64,000 nucleotides of DNA from positions 1,550,001 to 1,614,000 of the forward strand of contig NZ_CP022529.1 of NCBI RefSeq assembly GCF_002237595.1, given 5' to 3'. The position numbers were made by a program, and so were the translations under genes. Below the pieces are notes generated by a model. The model was given only the letters and a program-made list of their open reading frames with translations, searched no databases and was not told where the DNA came from. Position 1 is the stretch's first letter. Each line of letters begins with the position of its first letter. Source of the DNA: Labrenzia sp. VG12 (GTDB taxonomy: Bacteria; Pseudomonadota; Alphaproteobacteria; Rhizobiales; Stappiaceae). Shown here piece by piece: positions 54,659 through 63,837 of this stretch.

Positions 54659-54683
54659 GAACCCCGGTGACACACCGGGGTTC
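54659..54683 (+). terminator. Strong hairpin after the pspA-yiaA pair
   Basis: GAACCCCGGTG, an ACA loop, then CACCGGGGTTC: an 11-bp perfect stem 20 nt after the yiaA-like stop codon. Without a T-run, it may only reduce read-through into the Aas-like gene. Confidence 0.5.
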
Positions 54684-54736
54684 AGCCAGAAGATTTCAAC
54701 GGCGCCAGCCTTGCGGTGGCACCGAAGGAGACCCTC

Positions 54737-57700
54737 ATGCGCGCATCCCTGATGACAACACGGCGCTTTGCCCCGCTGTTCTGGACGCAGTTCCTGTCAG
54801 CCTTCAACGACAATTTCCTCAAAAACACGCTGGTGTTCCTGGTGCTGTTTCAGGTGACGTCGTCGGATGCGGCAGGCAATACCGGCGCCCTGATCGCACT
54901 GGCCAGCGCCGTTTTCATTGCACCTTTCCTGGTCTTGTCCGCGCTCGGGGGCGAACTCGCCGACCGCTATGAAAAGGCCCGGCTTGCCCGGATCACCAAG
55001 GGCACCGAGATCGGCGGCGCAGCGCTGGCGGTCCTTGGAATGGCGCTCGGGTCGCTGCCGGTTCTGTTCGTGTCCCTGTTCGTCTTCGGCGCCATGTCCG
55101 CATTGTTCAGCCCGGTCAAATACGGCCTGTTGCCGGAACTGCTGGCACCTGTTGAATTGCCGCGCGCAAACGCCTGGGTCGAAGCCGGCACGTTTCTCGC
55201 CATCCTGGGCGGCACAATTTCAGCGGGCCTGTTGTTTGCAACCGGCACACCGGCGCTCCTGTTTGCCCCGTTCATGATCGCGCTGGCGCTCGGCTGTTAT
55301 GGTCTCAGCCGCAACATTCCCTCAACGCCAGCCGCGGCTCCAGACCTCAGGATCGACTGGAACATCGCGACCTCGACCTGGCGCGTTCTGGCTGACCTTG
55401 TCAAAGACCGCCGCCTGATCCGCGTTGCGCTGATGAACGCCTGGTTCTGGCTTGTCGGTGCCCTGGTCTTGTCCATCCTGCCCTTGCTGGTCAAAACCCA
55501 CCTGGGCGGCAGCGAGATCGCGGTGACCTATTTCCTGACCATCTTTGCCGTTTCGATCGGCGTCGGTTCGGCACTGGCCGCCTGGCTTGCCGCCGGACGC
55601 ATCGTGCTGTTGCCGGCCCCGGTCGGCACCGTGATCATGGCCCTGTTCTGTCTCGACGCGGCTGCCGTTGTCGCCGGCATGGACCATGCCGCGACCGCGA
55701 TCACACTGTCCCAGTTCCTGGCTCAGCAAGGGGTTCTGCGCCTGAGCATCGATATGGCCGGGCTTGCTATTGCAGGTGGCCTGCTCGCCGTTCCGACCTT
55801 TACGGCCCTGCAGAGCTGGGCGCCCCCTGCCGTCCGCGCCCGGCGCCTGGCCGCGACCAATGCCCTTGGTGCAGCACTGATGACCATCGGCGGCCTTGTC
55901 CTGGCTGCGGCCCAGAAACTAGGTGTCTCGCTGCCTGTCATCCTGACGGCGCTCGCGGCAGCCAACGCCGTCGCTGCACTGTTGATGTTCCGGTTCTTGC
56001 CGACCAATCCGTTGCGCGACCTTGTGTCGATGATCTACCGCGCAGCCTTCCGCCTGGAAGTCGAAGGGCTTGAGAACCTGAAGAAGGCCGGCGAGGCACC
56101 GATCCTGGCCCTGAATCACGTGAGCTATCTCGACGCCGGGCTCGCACTGACGCTGACGGATCGGGCGCCGACTTTCGCAATCGACTACGATGTGGCGAAA
56201 CGCTGGTGGGTGAAGCCTTTCCTGCGTCTTGCCAACGCATTGCCCATCAACCCGGCCAAGCCGCTGGCGACCCGTGCCCTGATCAAGGTGGTGCGTTCGG
56301 GCGAGCCGATGGTGATCTTCCCCGAGGGCCGCCTGACGGTGACCGGCAGCCTCATGAAGATCTATGACGGCGCCGCCATGGTCGCCGACAAGACCGGCGC
56401 GATGATTGTGCCGATCCGCATCGACGGTCTGGAGCGCACGCCCTTCTCCTATCTGAATCCGACCCAGATCCGAAAAAGCCTGTTTCCGAAAGTAAAGGTG
56501 ACTATCATGGAGCCCAAACGCCTGAGCCTGGATGACACCCTGAAAGGCCGCAAACGCCGCGCTGCGGCCGGAGCGGAACTGTATGGCATCATGTCCGACC
56601 TGATGTTTGAGACCAGCCTTGCCAGCGACCGGACCATCCTGGAAACGGTAATCGAGACTGCACGTGACCGTGGCTTTGGAAGCACAGCGCTGGAAGACCC
56701 TGTGACGGGCAAGCTGAGCTACGGCAAGCTGCTGGCAGGCGCCGCAGTGCTGGGCCGCAAGATCCGCAAGCTGACACCAGAAGAAAACACGATCGGCCTG
56801 CTTTTGCCGAACGCCAACGGCGCTGCAGTGACCTTCCTGGCAGCCCTGTCGGCCGGCAAAGTGCCCGCCATGCTGAACTTCACGGCAGGTGCAAAGAACA
56901 TCCTGTCGGCCTGCCGCGCCGCTGAGGTGAAAACGGTGTTTTCATCAAAGGCCTTTGTCACCCAGGCCCGGTTGGAGCCACTGATTGAAGAGTTGTCGGG
57001 CGAGGTCCGCTTCGTCTGGCTCGACGAACTGCGCAAGGAAATCAGCCTTCTGGACAAGCTGCGGGGTCTTGCCACCCGTAAGCGCCCGCTTGCCCGGCGC
57101 CGTGCCGACGATACCGCAGTGATCCTGTTCACTTCCGGTTCGGAAGGCAAACCCAAAGGCGTGGTCCTGACCCATCGCAACATCCTGGCCAATGCTGCGC
57201 AGGCGGCGGCCCGCATTGACTTTTCAACTGAAGACAAGGTCTTCAATGTGTTGCCGATGTTCCACTCCTTCGGCCTGACGGCGGGCACCATTCTGCCGCT
57301 GGTCTCCGGCGTACCGGTCTATCTCTACCCCTCTCCCCTGCACTACCGCATCGTGCCGGAGCTGATCTATGCCTCCAACGCCACGATCCTGTTCGGAACG
57401 GACACATTCCTGAACGGTTATGCCCGCACGGCCCATGCCTACGACTTCCGTTCCCTGCGCTACTGTTTTGCCGGCGCGGAGCCGGTCAAGGCCTCGACGC
57501 GCGCGACTTACATGGAGCGGTTCGGGCTGCGGGTTCTGGAAGGCTATGGCGTCACTGAAACGGCCCCGGTCATCGCGCTCAACACGCCGATGTTCAACAA
57601 GCCGGGAACCGTCGGCAAGCTGATGCCGGGCATGACGGCACGCCTGGAACCGGTTCCGGGTGTCGACGCCGGTGGCCGCCTTCACGTGGCTGGCCCGAAT

Positions 57701-58153
57701 GTGATGGTTGGATACCTGCGTGAAGAGAACCCCGGCATCGTCGATCCGCTGGTCGACGGCTGGCACGACACCGGCGACATCGTCGACATTGACGCCGACG
57801 GCTACATCACCATCAAGGGCCGGGCCAAGCGCTTTGCCAAGATCGGCGGCGAGATGGTCTCGCTGGCAGCTGTCGAAGCCCTCGCCGGACAGATCTGGCC
57901 TCAGCACCTTTCCGCCGTGGCCACCGCCAAGGATCCGCGCAAGGGTGAGAAACTCATCCTGGTCACGGAAAACCCGGACGCGGACCGTTCCACCTTCGTC
58001 GCAGGCGCAAAGGAACGCGGCGCCCAGGACCTGATGATCCCGGCGGAAGTCCGCATCGTGGACCAGGTTCCGGTTCTGGGATCGGGAAAACTGGACTTCG
58101 CAGGTGTCGCAAAGCTTGTGAACCAGACCGACACTAAGCAAAAGGCGGCCTGA
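54737..58153 (+). CDS. Acyl-[ACP]--phospholipid O-acyltransferase (MFS-PlsC-AMP ligase fusion, Aas-like)
   Basis: This 1,138-residue fusion salvages lysophospholipids. An N-terminal MFS transporter (about residues 1-425; FWTQFLSAFNDNFLKN) is followed by a PlsC acyltransferase (about 445-620) with NHVSYLD (HX4D) and FPEGRLT. The AMP-dependent acyl-ACP ligase (about 640-1138) shows ILFTSGSEGKPKGVVLTHRN and GYGVTETAPV. It imports lysolipids, activates a fatty acid and re-acylates the lipid. ATG 54737 follows AAGGAGACC; GTG 54716 is in frame. The position after the PspA-like/YiaA pair fits membrane repair, though a hairpin separates them. Confidence 0.9.
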   Translation: MRASLMTTRRFAPLFWTQFLSAFNDNFLKNTLVFLVLFQVTSSDAAGNTGALIALASAVFIAPFLVLSALGGELADRYEKARLARITKGTEIGGAALAVLGMALGSLPVLFVSLFVFGAMSALFSPVKYGLLPELLAPVELPRANAWVEAGTFLAILGGTISAGLLFATGTPALLFAPFMIALALGCYGLSRNIPSTPAAAPDLRIDWNIATSTWRVLADLVKDRRLIRVALMNAWFWLVGALVLSILPLLVKTHLGGSEIAVTYFLTIFAVSIGVGSALAAWLAAGRIVLLPAPVGTVIMALFCLDAAAVVAGMDHAATAITLSQFLAQQGVLRLSIDMAGLAIAGGLLAVPTFTALQSWAPPAVRARRLAATNALGAALMTIGGLVLAAAQKLGVSLPVILTALAAANAVAALLMFRFLPTNPLRDLVSMIYRAAFRLEVEGLENLKKAGEAPILALNHVSYLDAGLALTLTDRAPTFAIDYDVAKRWWVKPFLRLANALPINPAKPLATRALIKVVRSGEPMVIFPEGRLTVTGSLMKIYDGAAMVADKTGAMIVPIRIDGLERTPFSYLNPTQIRKSLFPKVKVTIMEPKRLSLDDTLKGRKRRAAAGAELYGIMSDLMFETSLASDRTILETVIETARDRGFGSTALEDPVTGKLSYGKLLAGAAVLGRKIRKLTPEENTIGLLLPNANGAAVTFLAALSAGKVPAMLNFTAGAKNILSACRAAEVKTVFSSKAFVTQARLEPLIEELSGEVRFVWLDELRKEISLLDKLRGLATRKRPLARRRADDTAVILFTSGSEGKPKGVVLTHRNILANAAQAAARIDFSTEDKVFNVLPMFHSFGLTAGTILPLVSGVPVYLYPSPLHYRIVPELIYASNATILFGTDTFLNGYARTAHAYDFRSLRYCFAGAEPVKASTRATYMERFGLRVLEGYGVTETAPVIALNTPMFNKPGTVGKLMPGMTARLEPVPGVDAGGRLHVAGPNVMVGYLREENPGIVDPLVDGWHDTGDIVDIDADGYITIKGRAKRFAKIGGEMVSLAAVEALAGQIWPQHLSAVATAKDPRKGEKLILVTENPDADRSTFVAGAKERGAQDLMIPAEVRIVDQVPVLGSGKLDFAGVAKLVNQTDTKQKAA

Positions 58154-58231
58154 ACCGGCCTTTGGCCCGCGCTCACCTTCAGACGGCGCGGGCCGTCACT
58201 GTCCCCGAAAAGCTGAAAACCCCGGACCGGG

Positions 58232-58681
58232 TCACAGAATGTCGAGAGACACCTTGACCCGGTCCATGACGATCGAGGTGGTGAAGCGACTGACATTGCT
58301 CTCGCCGAAGAAATACTCCTGCGTGAATTCCTCATATTCCTTGATGTCCTTGACCACCAGAATGAGCACGAAGTCGGCTTCACCCGTTGCATAATAGCAT
58401 TGCTGGACCTCAGGGGCGCGCCGCATCAGTCGCTTGAAATCATCAAGTTTCTGCCGGCTTTCCCGCTCCAGCATCACTTGCACGATCACGGTCATCTCCC
58501 GTCCCAGCTTGGACGGCGACAACACGGCGATTTCCTTTTCGATCGCGCCTGTGTCCCTGAGTTTCTTGAGCCGCTTTTGAATGGCCGGTGACGACAGGCC
58601 AATGTCTTCTGCAAGGGCATCGGCGGTCAGGCGCGCATTCGACTGAAAACGCCTGAGAATTTCGAGATCGATATCATCCAT
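58232..58681 (-). CDS. Lrp/AsnC family transcriptional regulator
   Basis: This 149-residue Lrp-type regulator has an N-terminal winged HTH (DIDLEILRRFQSNARLTADALAEDIGLSSPAIQKRLKKLRDTG) and a RAM/ligand domain (MTVIVQVMLERES, CYYATGEADFVLILVV). Such proteins sense amino acids and often control adjacent catabolic genes. It lies downstream of the M24, lyase and M20 genes on the same strand, so it is the natural candidate to regulate that operon. Confidence 0.93.
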   Translation of the reverse strand: MDDIDLEILRRFQSNARLTADALAEDIGLSSPAIQKRLKKLRDTGAIEKEIAVLSPSKLGREMTVIVQVMLERESRQKLDDFKRLMRRAPEVQQCYYATGEADFVLILVVKDIKEYEEFTQEYFFGESNVSRFTTSIVMDRVKVSLDIL

Positions 58682-58760
58682 GAGCTGAATAAGATCAGAA
58701 CCAGTCGTCCTGGCAATGAAATTCGTTCAGGAACCGGAACTTACGATCAGACATAGCCGT

Positions 58761-59930
58761 TCACAGGACCGGCAATTCCACCGGAGCCCGACGCGTCAGC
58801 AATGCAGCGCCGCCTGGCCGAATGACGATGTCTTCCTCATGCACCATCATGACGCCGTTGCCGTAACTCAGGGACGGTTCAAGGGTAAGCACCATGTTTT
58901 CCTCGATCACGCTCTCATCGAAAGCTGCATGGGAGGGCCACTCCGTCAGCTGCATGCCAAGACCGTGCCCGAGCCGGCCGACATCGCCACCGGACGTATC
59001 CATCTCGGCAATCACCCTGCCCATTGCCAGAAACAGATCCCGGCAGGTCGCTCCCGGTCTTGCCGCTTCCAGACCGGCCTCAGTTGCCCGCCAGAGCACG
59101 TCATACGCCCGGCGTGCCTCATCGTCTGCCCGTCCGACGGCCCAGTTGCGGTCGAAATCGCAGAAATAGCCATCCCAGACCGCACCCGTATCCAGCATGA
59201 GAATATCGCCGGTCTTGAGCGGAGCGCGCGACGGCGGCGAGATCACGTCGGCATATCCGCCCTGCTCTGCAGCTCCGACCAGATAAGGCACATCATCTGC
59301 CCCGTTCAGCAGAGCGGCGCGCCGAAACGATCGGAAGACGTCTTCCAGCGGATCCCCCTCAGCCACCAACTCCGGCACCTGCTCGAACGTGGCAGAGCCG
59401 ATGGCGCAAATGTGAGCCAGTTTCTCGATTTCCGCCGGCGATTTCACCATGCGCAGGGATCTGACCAGTGGGGTCGCATCCGCGATTTCTAGTTCAGGCA
59501 GTTCTGAAAGAAGCCGTTCCCAGTCCCCAAGAGGCATCCGCAGAGAGGTCTCGTGCCCTTTCAGAACACCCAAACGCTCCTTCCCGGCGGCCAAAGGTGA
59601 CAGAAGATCGCTCAGGAGGCTGATGCCGTCATCATCCGGTGAAGGCGCACTCCAGGTACGGATGTCTTCCAGCCAGGTCTGGCGCATCAGGGCAGCACCT
59701 ATCTCGGGGATGACCGCAACCGGCTTGCCGCTGGCAGGAACGAACAGGAACCAGGGCCGGGTCGGACTTTGCCAGAAAAGTGTCTGGAACCCGCTGAAAT
59801 AGCGAACCTCCGCTTCGCTCATGAGAAGAAGGCCGGCAAGACCCGCCTTCGCCATCAGAGCCTGTGTTTTTTCCGTCCGTGTTTCAAACTCGGATACGGG
59901 AAACCCGCGCCCCGGCGCTTCAGGCTGCAT
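58761..59930 (-). CDS. M24 family (Xaa-Pro dipeptidase-like) metallohydrolase
   Basis: This 389-residue pita-bread enzyme has an N-terminal creatinase-like domain (FETRTEKTQALMAKAGLAGLL, VRYFSGFQTLFW) and a catalytic domain. The two-metal ligands are readable: Asp in LMLDTGAVW, Asp in CDFDRNW, His in GHGLGMQ, Glu in TLEPSL and Glu in VHEEDIV. Family members cleave X-Pro bonds, creatine or ectoine rings. Genomic context (deacylase, diaminopropionate lyase, Lrp) suggests hydrolysis of a small amide or cyclic amidine, but this is inference. Its start overlaps the lyase stop by 11 nt. Confidence 0.85.
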   Translation of the reverse strand: MQPEAPGRGFPVSEFETRTEKTQALMAKAGLAGLLLMSEAEVRYFSGFQTLFWQSPTRPWFLFVPASGKPVAVIPEIGAALMRQTWLEDIRTWSAPSPDDDGISLLSDLLSPLAAGKERLGVLKGHETSLRMPLGDWERLLSELPELEIADATPLVRSLRMVKSPAEIEKLAHICAIGSATFEQVPELVAEGDPLEDVFRSFRRAALLNGADDVPYLVGAAEQGGYADVISPPSRAPLKTGDILMLDTGAVWDGYFCDFDRNWAVGRADDEARRAYDVLWRATEAGLEAARPGATCRDLFLAMGRVIAEMDTSGGDVGRLGHGLGMQLTEWPSHAAFDESVIEENMVLTLEPSLSYGNGVMMVHEEDIVIRPGGAALLTRRAPVELPVL

Positions 59931-61113
59931 CGCGCTCCTCCATGATCGCGTCGAATATGGCCCGATCTGTCACGCCTTCAGAGCCGATCAGAAGGACCCG
60001 GGAGGACTCATCCAGTCCAAGCGCTTTTGAAAGCGCCTCATTCTGCCTGGCTGCAATCAGGGCCGAAAGCCCTGCAACCGCGCTCTCGCCCGCCTCGATG
60101 ACAGGGTCATTGCCAAGCGGACGTGCCAGCAGACGCACTGTCGGCGCAATGGTCGCATCCGGCAAGGTCAGAAAATCCGAAGCCTCTTCGGCCAGGATCT
60201 CCCAGGCAAGCTCTGATGGCTCGCCGCAGGAAAGACCAGCCATGATCGTTTCCTCTTCAATGGCGACGGTCGTGGCCTCGCCCCTTCTGGCGCTTTCAAA
60301 GAGACAGGCTGCGCGGTCCGGTTCGACGATCACCACACGAGGTGCCTTTTCCCCCCAGCGTTGACGCAAGCCGGCCGCAACACCTGCGGCGAGCCCGCCG
60401 ACGCCGCCTTGCAGAAAGACGTGACTGGGCGGCGTAGCAAGATCGTCACAGATCTCACGGGTCATGACACCATAGCCGGACATGACGTCCAGCGGGGGAG
60501 CGGAATATCCCGGCCAGGATGTGTCCGAGACGACGAACCAACCGTTTTCCTCCGCCTCCTGTTTGGCAAGCGCCACGGAGGCATCATAGTCGCCTTCGAT
60601 CCGGATGACCTCGGCGCCCAGCGCGCGCATTGCCTCTGCGCGCCCTTCGCTCACCTCGGCATGAATGTAGATACGGCAAGGCGCGCCGAACCGCTTGCAG
60701 CCCCAGGCCAGCGAACGGCCATGATTTCCATCGGTTGCCGACACCAGGGTGATCTCGGCGCACTCCCGGGCAAACCGGCCGGCTCGTATTTCTGACAAGG
60801 ACACCTTCCAGCCCTTGCGAAGCGAGACTTCACGCTGCAGCACACGCTGTGCGGCAAACGCCCCGCCAAGCGCCTTGAAGCTGCCAAGGCCGAACCGCGC
60901 GCCCTCGTGTTTGTAAAGAACAGCATCGACACCAATTGCCGTTGCCAGAGCATCGAGCGCGTGAAGCGGTGTCTTTTCGTATCCGGGCCATGCCGTGATT
61001 TCCGCACAGGCACGATCAAAAGCGTCTTTGCTCAGAACGCGCTCGGCGGCATTGCCAGGCCGGCGTTCTGCATGAATGTGCCCGAGAGAGGTTTCCGGAA
61101 TAAGGTCAAACAT
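59920..61113 (-). CDS. Diaminopropionate ammonia-lyase-like PLP enzyme
   Basis: This 397-residue fold-type II enzyme of the threonine dehydratase group is closest in pattern to 2,3-diaminopropionate ammonia-lyase, which makes pyruvate and ammonia. The Schiff-base lysine is Lys80 (GLGSFKALGGAFA), and the phosphate loop is QGGVGGLAAGVAAGL. ATG 61113 follows AGGGAGGAG; the longer frame upstream runs into the M20 gene. It overlaps the M20 stop by 8 nt and the M24 start by 11 nt, so the three are one operon. Confidence 0.82.
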   Translation of the reverse strand: MFDLIPETSLGHIHAERRPGNAAERVLSKDAFDRACAEITAWPGYEKTPLHALDALATAIGVDAVLYKHEGARFGLGSFKALGGAFAAQRVLQREVSLRKGWKVSLSEIRAGRFARECAEITLVSATDGNHGRSLAWGCKRFGAPCRIYIHAEVSEGRAEAMRALGAEVIRIEGDYDASVALAKQEAEENGWFVVSDTSWPGYSAPPLDVMSGYGVMTREICDDLATPPSHVFLQGGVGGLAAGVAAGLRQRWGEKAPRVVIVEPDRAACLFESARRGEATTVAIEEETIMAGLSCGEPSELAWEILAEEASDFLTLPDATIAPTVRLLARPLGNDPVIEAGESAVAGLSALIAARQNEALSKALGLDESSRVLLIGSEGVTDRAIFDAIMEERDAA

Positions 61114-62263
61114 GGGATTCTCCTCCCTTGAGGGGCAGACGGTCGCGCACAAGCTCCGCCCAGAAGGCGGCACCAAGCGGCAACAATGCATCGTTGAAGT
61201 CGTAGTCGGATGCGTGCAGTGGCTGGCCGTGAGCGCCTGTCTCACCATTGCCAAGCAACAGGAAACAGCCTGGAACCGCGTCGGCAAACTGACCGAAGTC
61301 TTCGGAAAAGCTCATGGGCTCGCGATCGCCAATGGCCTGAAGTCCGGCCGACGCGGCAGCCCTTAGAACCGCTGCAACAGGTTCGGGAGAATTTATCGTC
61401 TCACGGAACTCCGTCCGGAAGGTCATCGTTGCCTCGATACCGTGGGCCTGAGCCACGCCCGTAACGATCCGGCGCATGAAGACCTCAACGGCCGCCCGGT
61501 CTTCGGGATCCCGCGCGCGCACATCCCCTTTCAGCGATGCGCGCCCGGGCAAGACATTGCGCTGTCCATCGGTGAGGAACTCCGTGACCGAGACAACCGC
61601 GCCCGAGCCCGGTGCAAGCTTGCGTGACACGACGGTTTGCAGGGCGAGCACCAACTCTGATCCGACCGTAATCGCATCGACACCCGTCTGCGGCATGGAG
61701 GCATGTCCTCCCTTGCCGGCAATCTCGATCTCAAAGAGGCTCTCGCTTGCGCAGATCTGCCCGACACGGGTCGACACCTGGCCCACCGGCGCTCCCGGAA
61801 GATTGTGGATGGCGTAGACTTCCTCGACCGGAAACCGGTCGAGAACGCCCTCGTCGATCATCGCCCTGGCGCCCTGCCCCTGTTCCTCGTCCGGCTGGAA
61901 CAGGAAAACCACCGTGCCGTCAAATCCGGGGTCTCGAACCAGTTGCTCGGCCGCGCCAAGCAGCATGGCCGTATGTCCATCGTGGCCGCAGGCATGCATC
62001 TTTCCCGGTGTTTGTGAAACATAGTCATGCGCACTGCGCTCATGGATGGGCAGCGCATCCATATCGGCGCGCAGACCAATGGCCCGGTTGCCGCCACCAG
62101 CACGAAGCACGCCGACAACACCAACGCCGACATGTACCTCGAGGCCGAGCTTGCGCAGCACATCGGCCACCGTCGACCTTGTGCGGTCAAGCTGAAATCC
62201 CAGTTCCGGATGGCGGTGAAGATCCCGGCGCAGGCCGACAAGGTCCAGTTTTGTCCTGTCCAT
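61106..62263 (-). CDS. M20 family amidohydrolase (hippurate hydrolase-like)
   Basis: This 385-residue zinc-dependent aminoacylase/amidohydrolase has DLHRHPELGF, LRADMDALPI, the metal cluster GKMHACGHDGHTAMLLG, FQPDEEQGQGA with the catalytic Glu, and HASDYDFND near the end. The lid/dimerisation domain starts near GKGGHASMPQTGVDAI. It removes acyl groups from N-acyl amino acids. It is the first gene of the three-gene overlapping set, and may free a diamino acid for the lyase. Confidence 0.9.
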   Translation of the reverse strand: MDRTKLDLVGLRRDLHRHPELGFQLDRTRSTVADVLRKLGLEVHVGVGVVGVLRAGGGNRAIGLRADMDALPIHERSAHDYVSQTPGKMHACGHDGHTAMLLGAAEQLVRDPGFDGTVVFLFQPDEEQGQGARAMIDEGVLDRFPVEEVYAIHNLPGAPVGQVSTRVGQICASESLFEIEIAGKGGHASMPQTGVDAITVGSELVLALQTVVSRKLAPGSGAVVSVTEFLTDGQRNVLPGRASLKGDVRARDPEDRAAVEVFMRRIVTGVAQAHGIEATMTFRTEFRETINSPEPVAAVLRAAASAGLQAIGDREPMSFSEDFGQFADAVPGCFLLLGNGETGAHGQPLHASDYDFNDALLPLGAAFWAELVRDRLPLKGGESHV

Positions 62264-62420
62264 ACCAATTTCCCTTTGCTTCGGCCAAGCTAGGGAAATT
62301 CAATCAGCTGATTGCATCAATGTCATCGCCTGGAGATACGAAAATCATCCCGAAACCGGCAATCCGTTCCGTTTCTCGTAATTCGTTCTGTTCAGGACCA
62401 CCATGAAGGTCCGAGTGCCG

Positions 62421-63782
62421 TCAGACGCCCAGGTCCCGCTTGGCCTGCGCAATGGCTGTTATGAGACGAGACACATCGTCATCCGTCGTCGACCAGTTAG
62501 ACACACTGATCCGGAACCCCTTTTTGCCCTGCCAGGCCGCCTGGCCGAACCAGGCTTCCCCGGACCGCTGCACGTGATCTGCGATTTTGGCACAGGCCTC
62601 CTCCGCTGACGGCAGTGTTGTGAACACCTGATTGAAATGGACCTGATGCGGCACCTCGAATCCAAGTGCCCGCAACTCGCTTGCGATCCGCGTGGCATGT
62701 CGGTGAAACCGCTCGACCATCTCCGCCACGCCATTGCGCCCAAGAGACAGAAGCGCTGCCCAGGTTTCCGCTCCGCGGGCAGACCGGCTGAACTCCGGCG
62801 CCCGATTGGCGGGGTTGCTCTCGGCGGCCGGCAGATAACCGGCCCCGATTGCCATAGAGGCTTCCATCTCCTTCGGATGGCGGCACAGGGCCAGTCCGGC
62901 ATCATAGGGTGTGTTGAGTGTCTTGTGGCTGTCGACGACCCAGCTGTCGGCCTTCTCCAGTCCTTTGAGCCTGTGCTCGAGCTGCCGCGATGCCCGTGCC
63001 CAGAGGCCAAAGGCGCCATCGACATGGAGCCAGGCTCCCGCAGCTTTACAGAGTTCGCCGAGCTCCTCGAAAGGATCGAACGCACCGCTACAGACATTTC
63101 CCGCCTGTGCCAGCACGAGCGTGCGGTCATCAAGCACCGGTAGCGCGCCAATATCCATGCGCCCCTCGCGGTCTACAGGCACCCATTCAATGTCATTGCT
63201 GGAAAGCCCCGCCATGCGCAAGGACTTCAGAACGGTCGCATGGATCTCTGCACTAGCCACGATCCGAATCTTGGGAGCGCCATGAAGGCCAGCGCCGCGT
63301 TCATGCCCCTGCCGGGCAAGCAAGGCATCGCGCGCCGTCACGAGGAGTGTCATGTTCGCCATGGTTGCGCCGGTCGTGAAGGCACCGCTGGTGCCGACCG
63401 GCAAACCCAGGAGATCGACCGCCCAGCGGATTGCCGTCTCCTCCATGCGCACAACAGAAGGTCCCGTCAGCGCATCGGCGACCTGGTCCCAGGCCGACAA
63501 CAGGGCCCGCGCCGCAGATGCCGCAGGCAATGCCCCGCCGATGACATACCCGAAATAGCGGCCGCTTGCGGACGCGACGGTGCCCTCGCCCCCGACCTCT
63601 TCCATCAGATCAAGAATGGCCTCGACCGTCATGCCGTCGGTCGCCAACCCGGGATCAAGCCGTGCGAACGCTCCGGTCTCGGCCTTTACCTGCCGCGAAG
63701 AGATGGTCTGAAGATAACGCGCGCCCCGCGCAGCACCGTTGGCATAGGCCTGCGCCTGTACATTCTGGAAAGATTTCTGCAT
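62421..63782 (-). CDS. Group II PLP-dependent amino acid decarboxylase
   Basis: This 453-residue enzyme of the aromatic-L-amino-acid/diaminobutyrate/glutamate decarboxylase group has SGAFTTGATMANM for cofactor phosphate, a histidine in SAEIHATV stacking on PLP, HVDGAFGLWA, and the Schiff-base Lys287 in DSHKTLNTPYD. The substrate is not readable. ATG 63782 follows GAGG; an in-frame ATG at 63800 is also possible. It lies 157 nt upstream of the M20 gene and is divergent from an ArsR-type regulator. Confidence 0.88.
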   Translation of the reverse strand: MQKSFQNVQAQAYANGAARGARYLQTISSRQVKAETGAFARLDPGLATDGMTVEAILDLMEEVGGEGTVASASGRYFGYVIGGALPAASAARALLSAWDQVADALTGPSVVRMEETAIRWAVDLLGLPVGTSGAFTTGATMANMTLLVTARDALLARQGHERGAGLHGAPKIRIVASAEIHATVLKSLRMAGLSSNDIEWVPVDREGRMDIGALPVLDDRTLVLAQAGNVCSGAFDPFEELGELCKAAGAWLHVDGAFGLWARASRQLEHRLKGLEKADSWVVDSHKTLNTPYDAGLALCRHPKEMEASMAIGAGYLPAAESNPANRAPEFSRSARGAETWAALLSLGRNGVAEMVERFHRHATRIASELRALGFEVPHQVHFNQVFTTLPSAEEACAKIADHVQRSGEAWFGQAAWQGKKGFRISVSNWSTTDDDVSRLITAIAQAKRDLGV

Positions 63783-63811
63783 AGTCGCCTCACCAACCAT
63801 ATTGAAGAGTT

Positions 63812-63837
63812 TCTATATAGATGAATATCAATATAGA
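63812..63837. promoter_or_regulatory. Inverted repeat at the ArsR start codon (candidate operator)
   Basis: TCTATAT (63812-63818), 12-nt spacer, ATATAGA (63831-63837). This AT-rich element overlaps the ArsR start codon at 63821 and lies just upstream of the decarboxylase start, so an ArsR-type repressor could block both. Confidence 0.45.

Noticed and set aside
58761..62263. A true ectoine degradation (eut/doe) operon.
   Set aside because: The lyase resembles diaminopropionate ammonia-lyase, the deacylase is an M20 enzyme rather than the DoeB type, and transaminase and dehydrogenase genes are missing.
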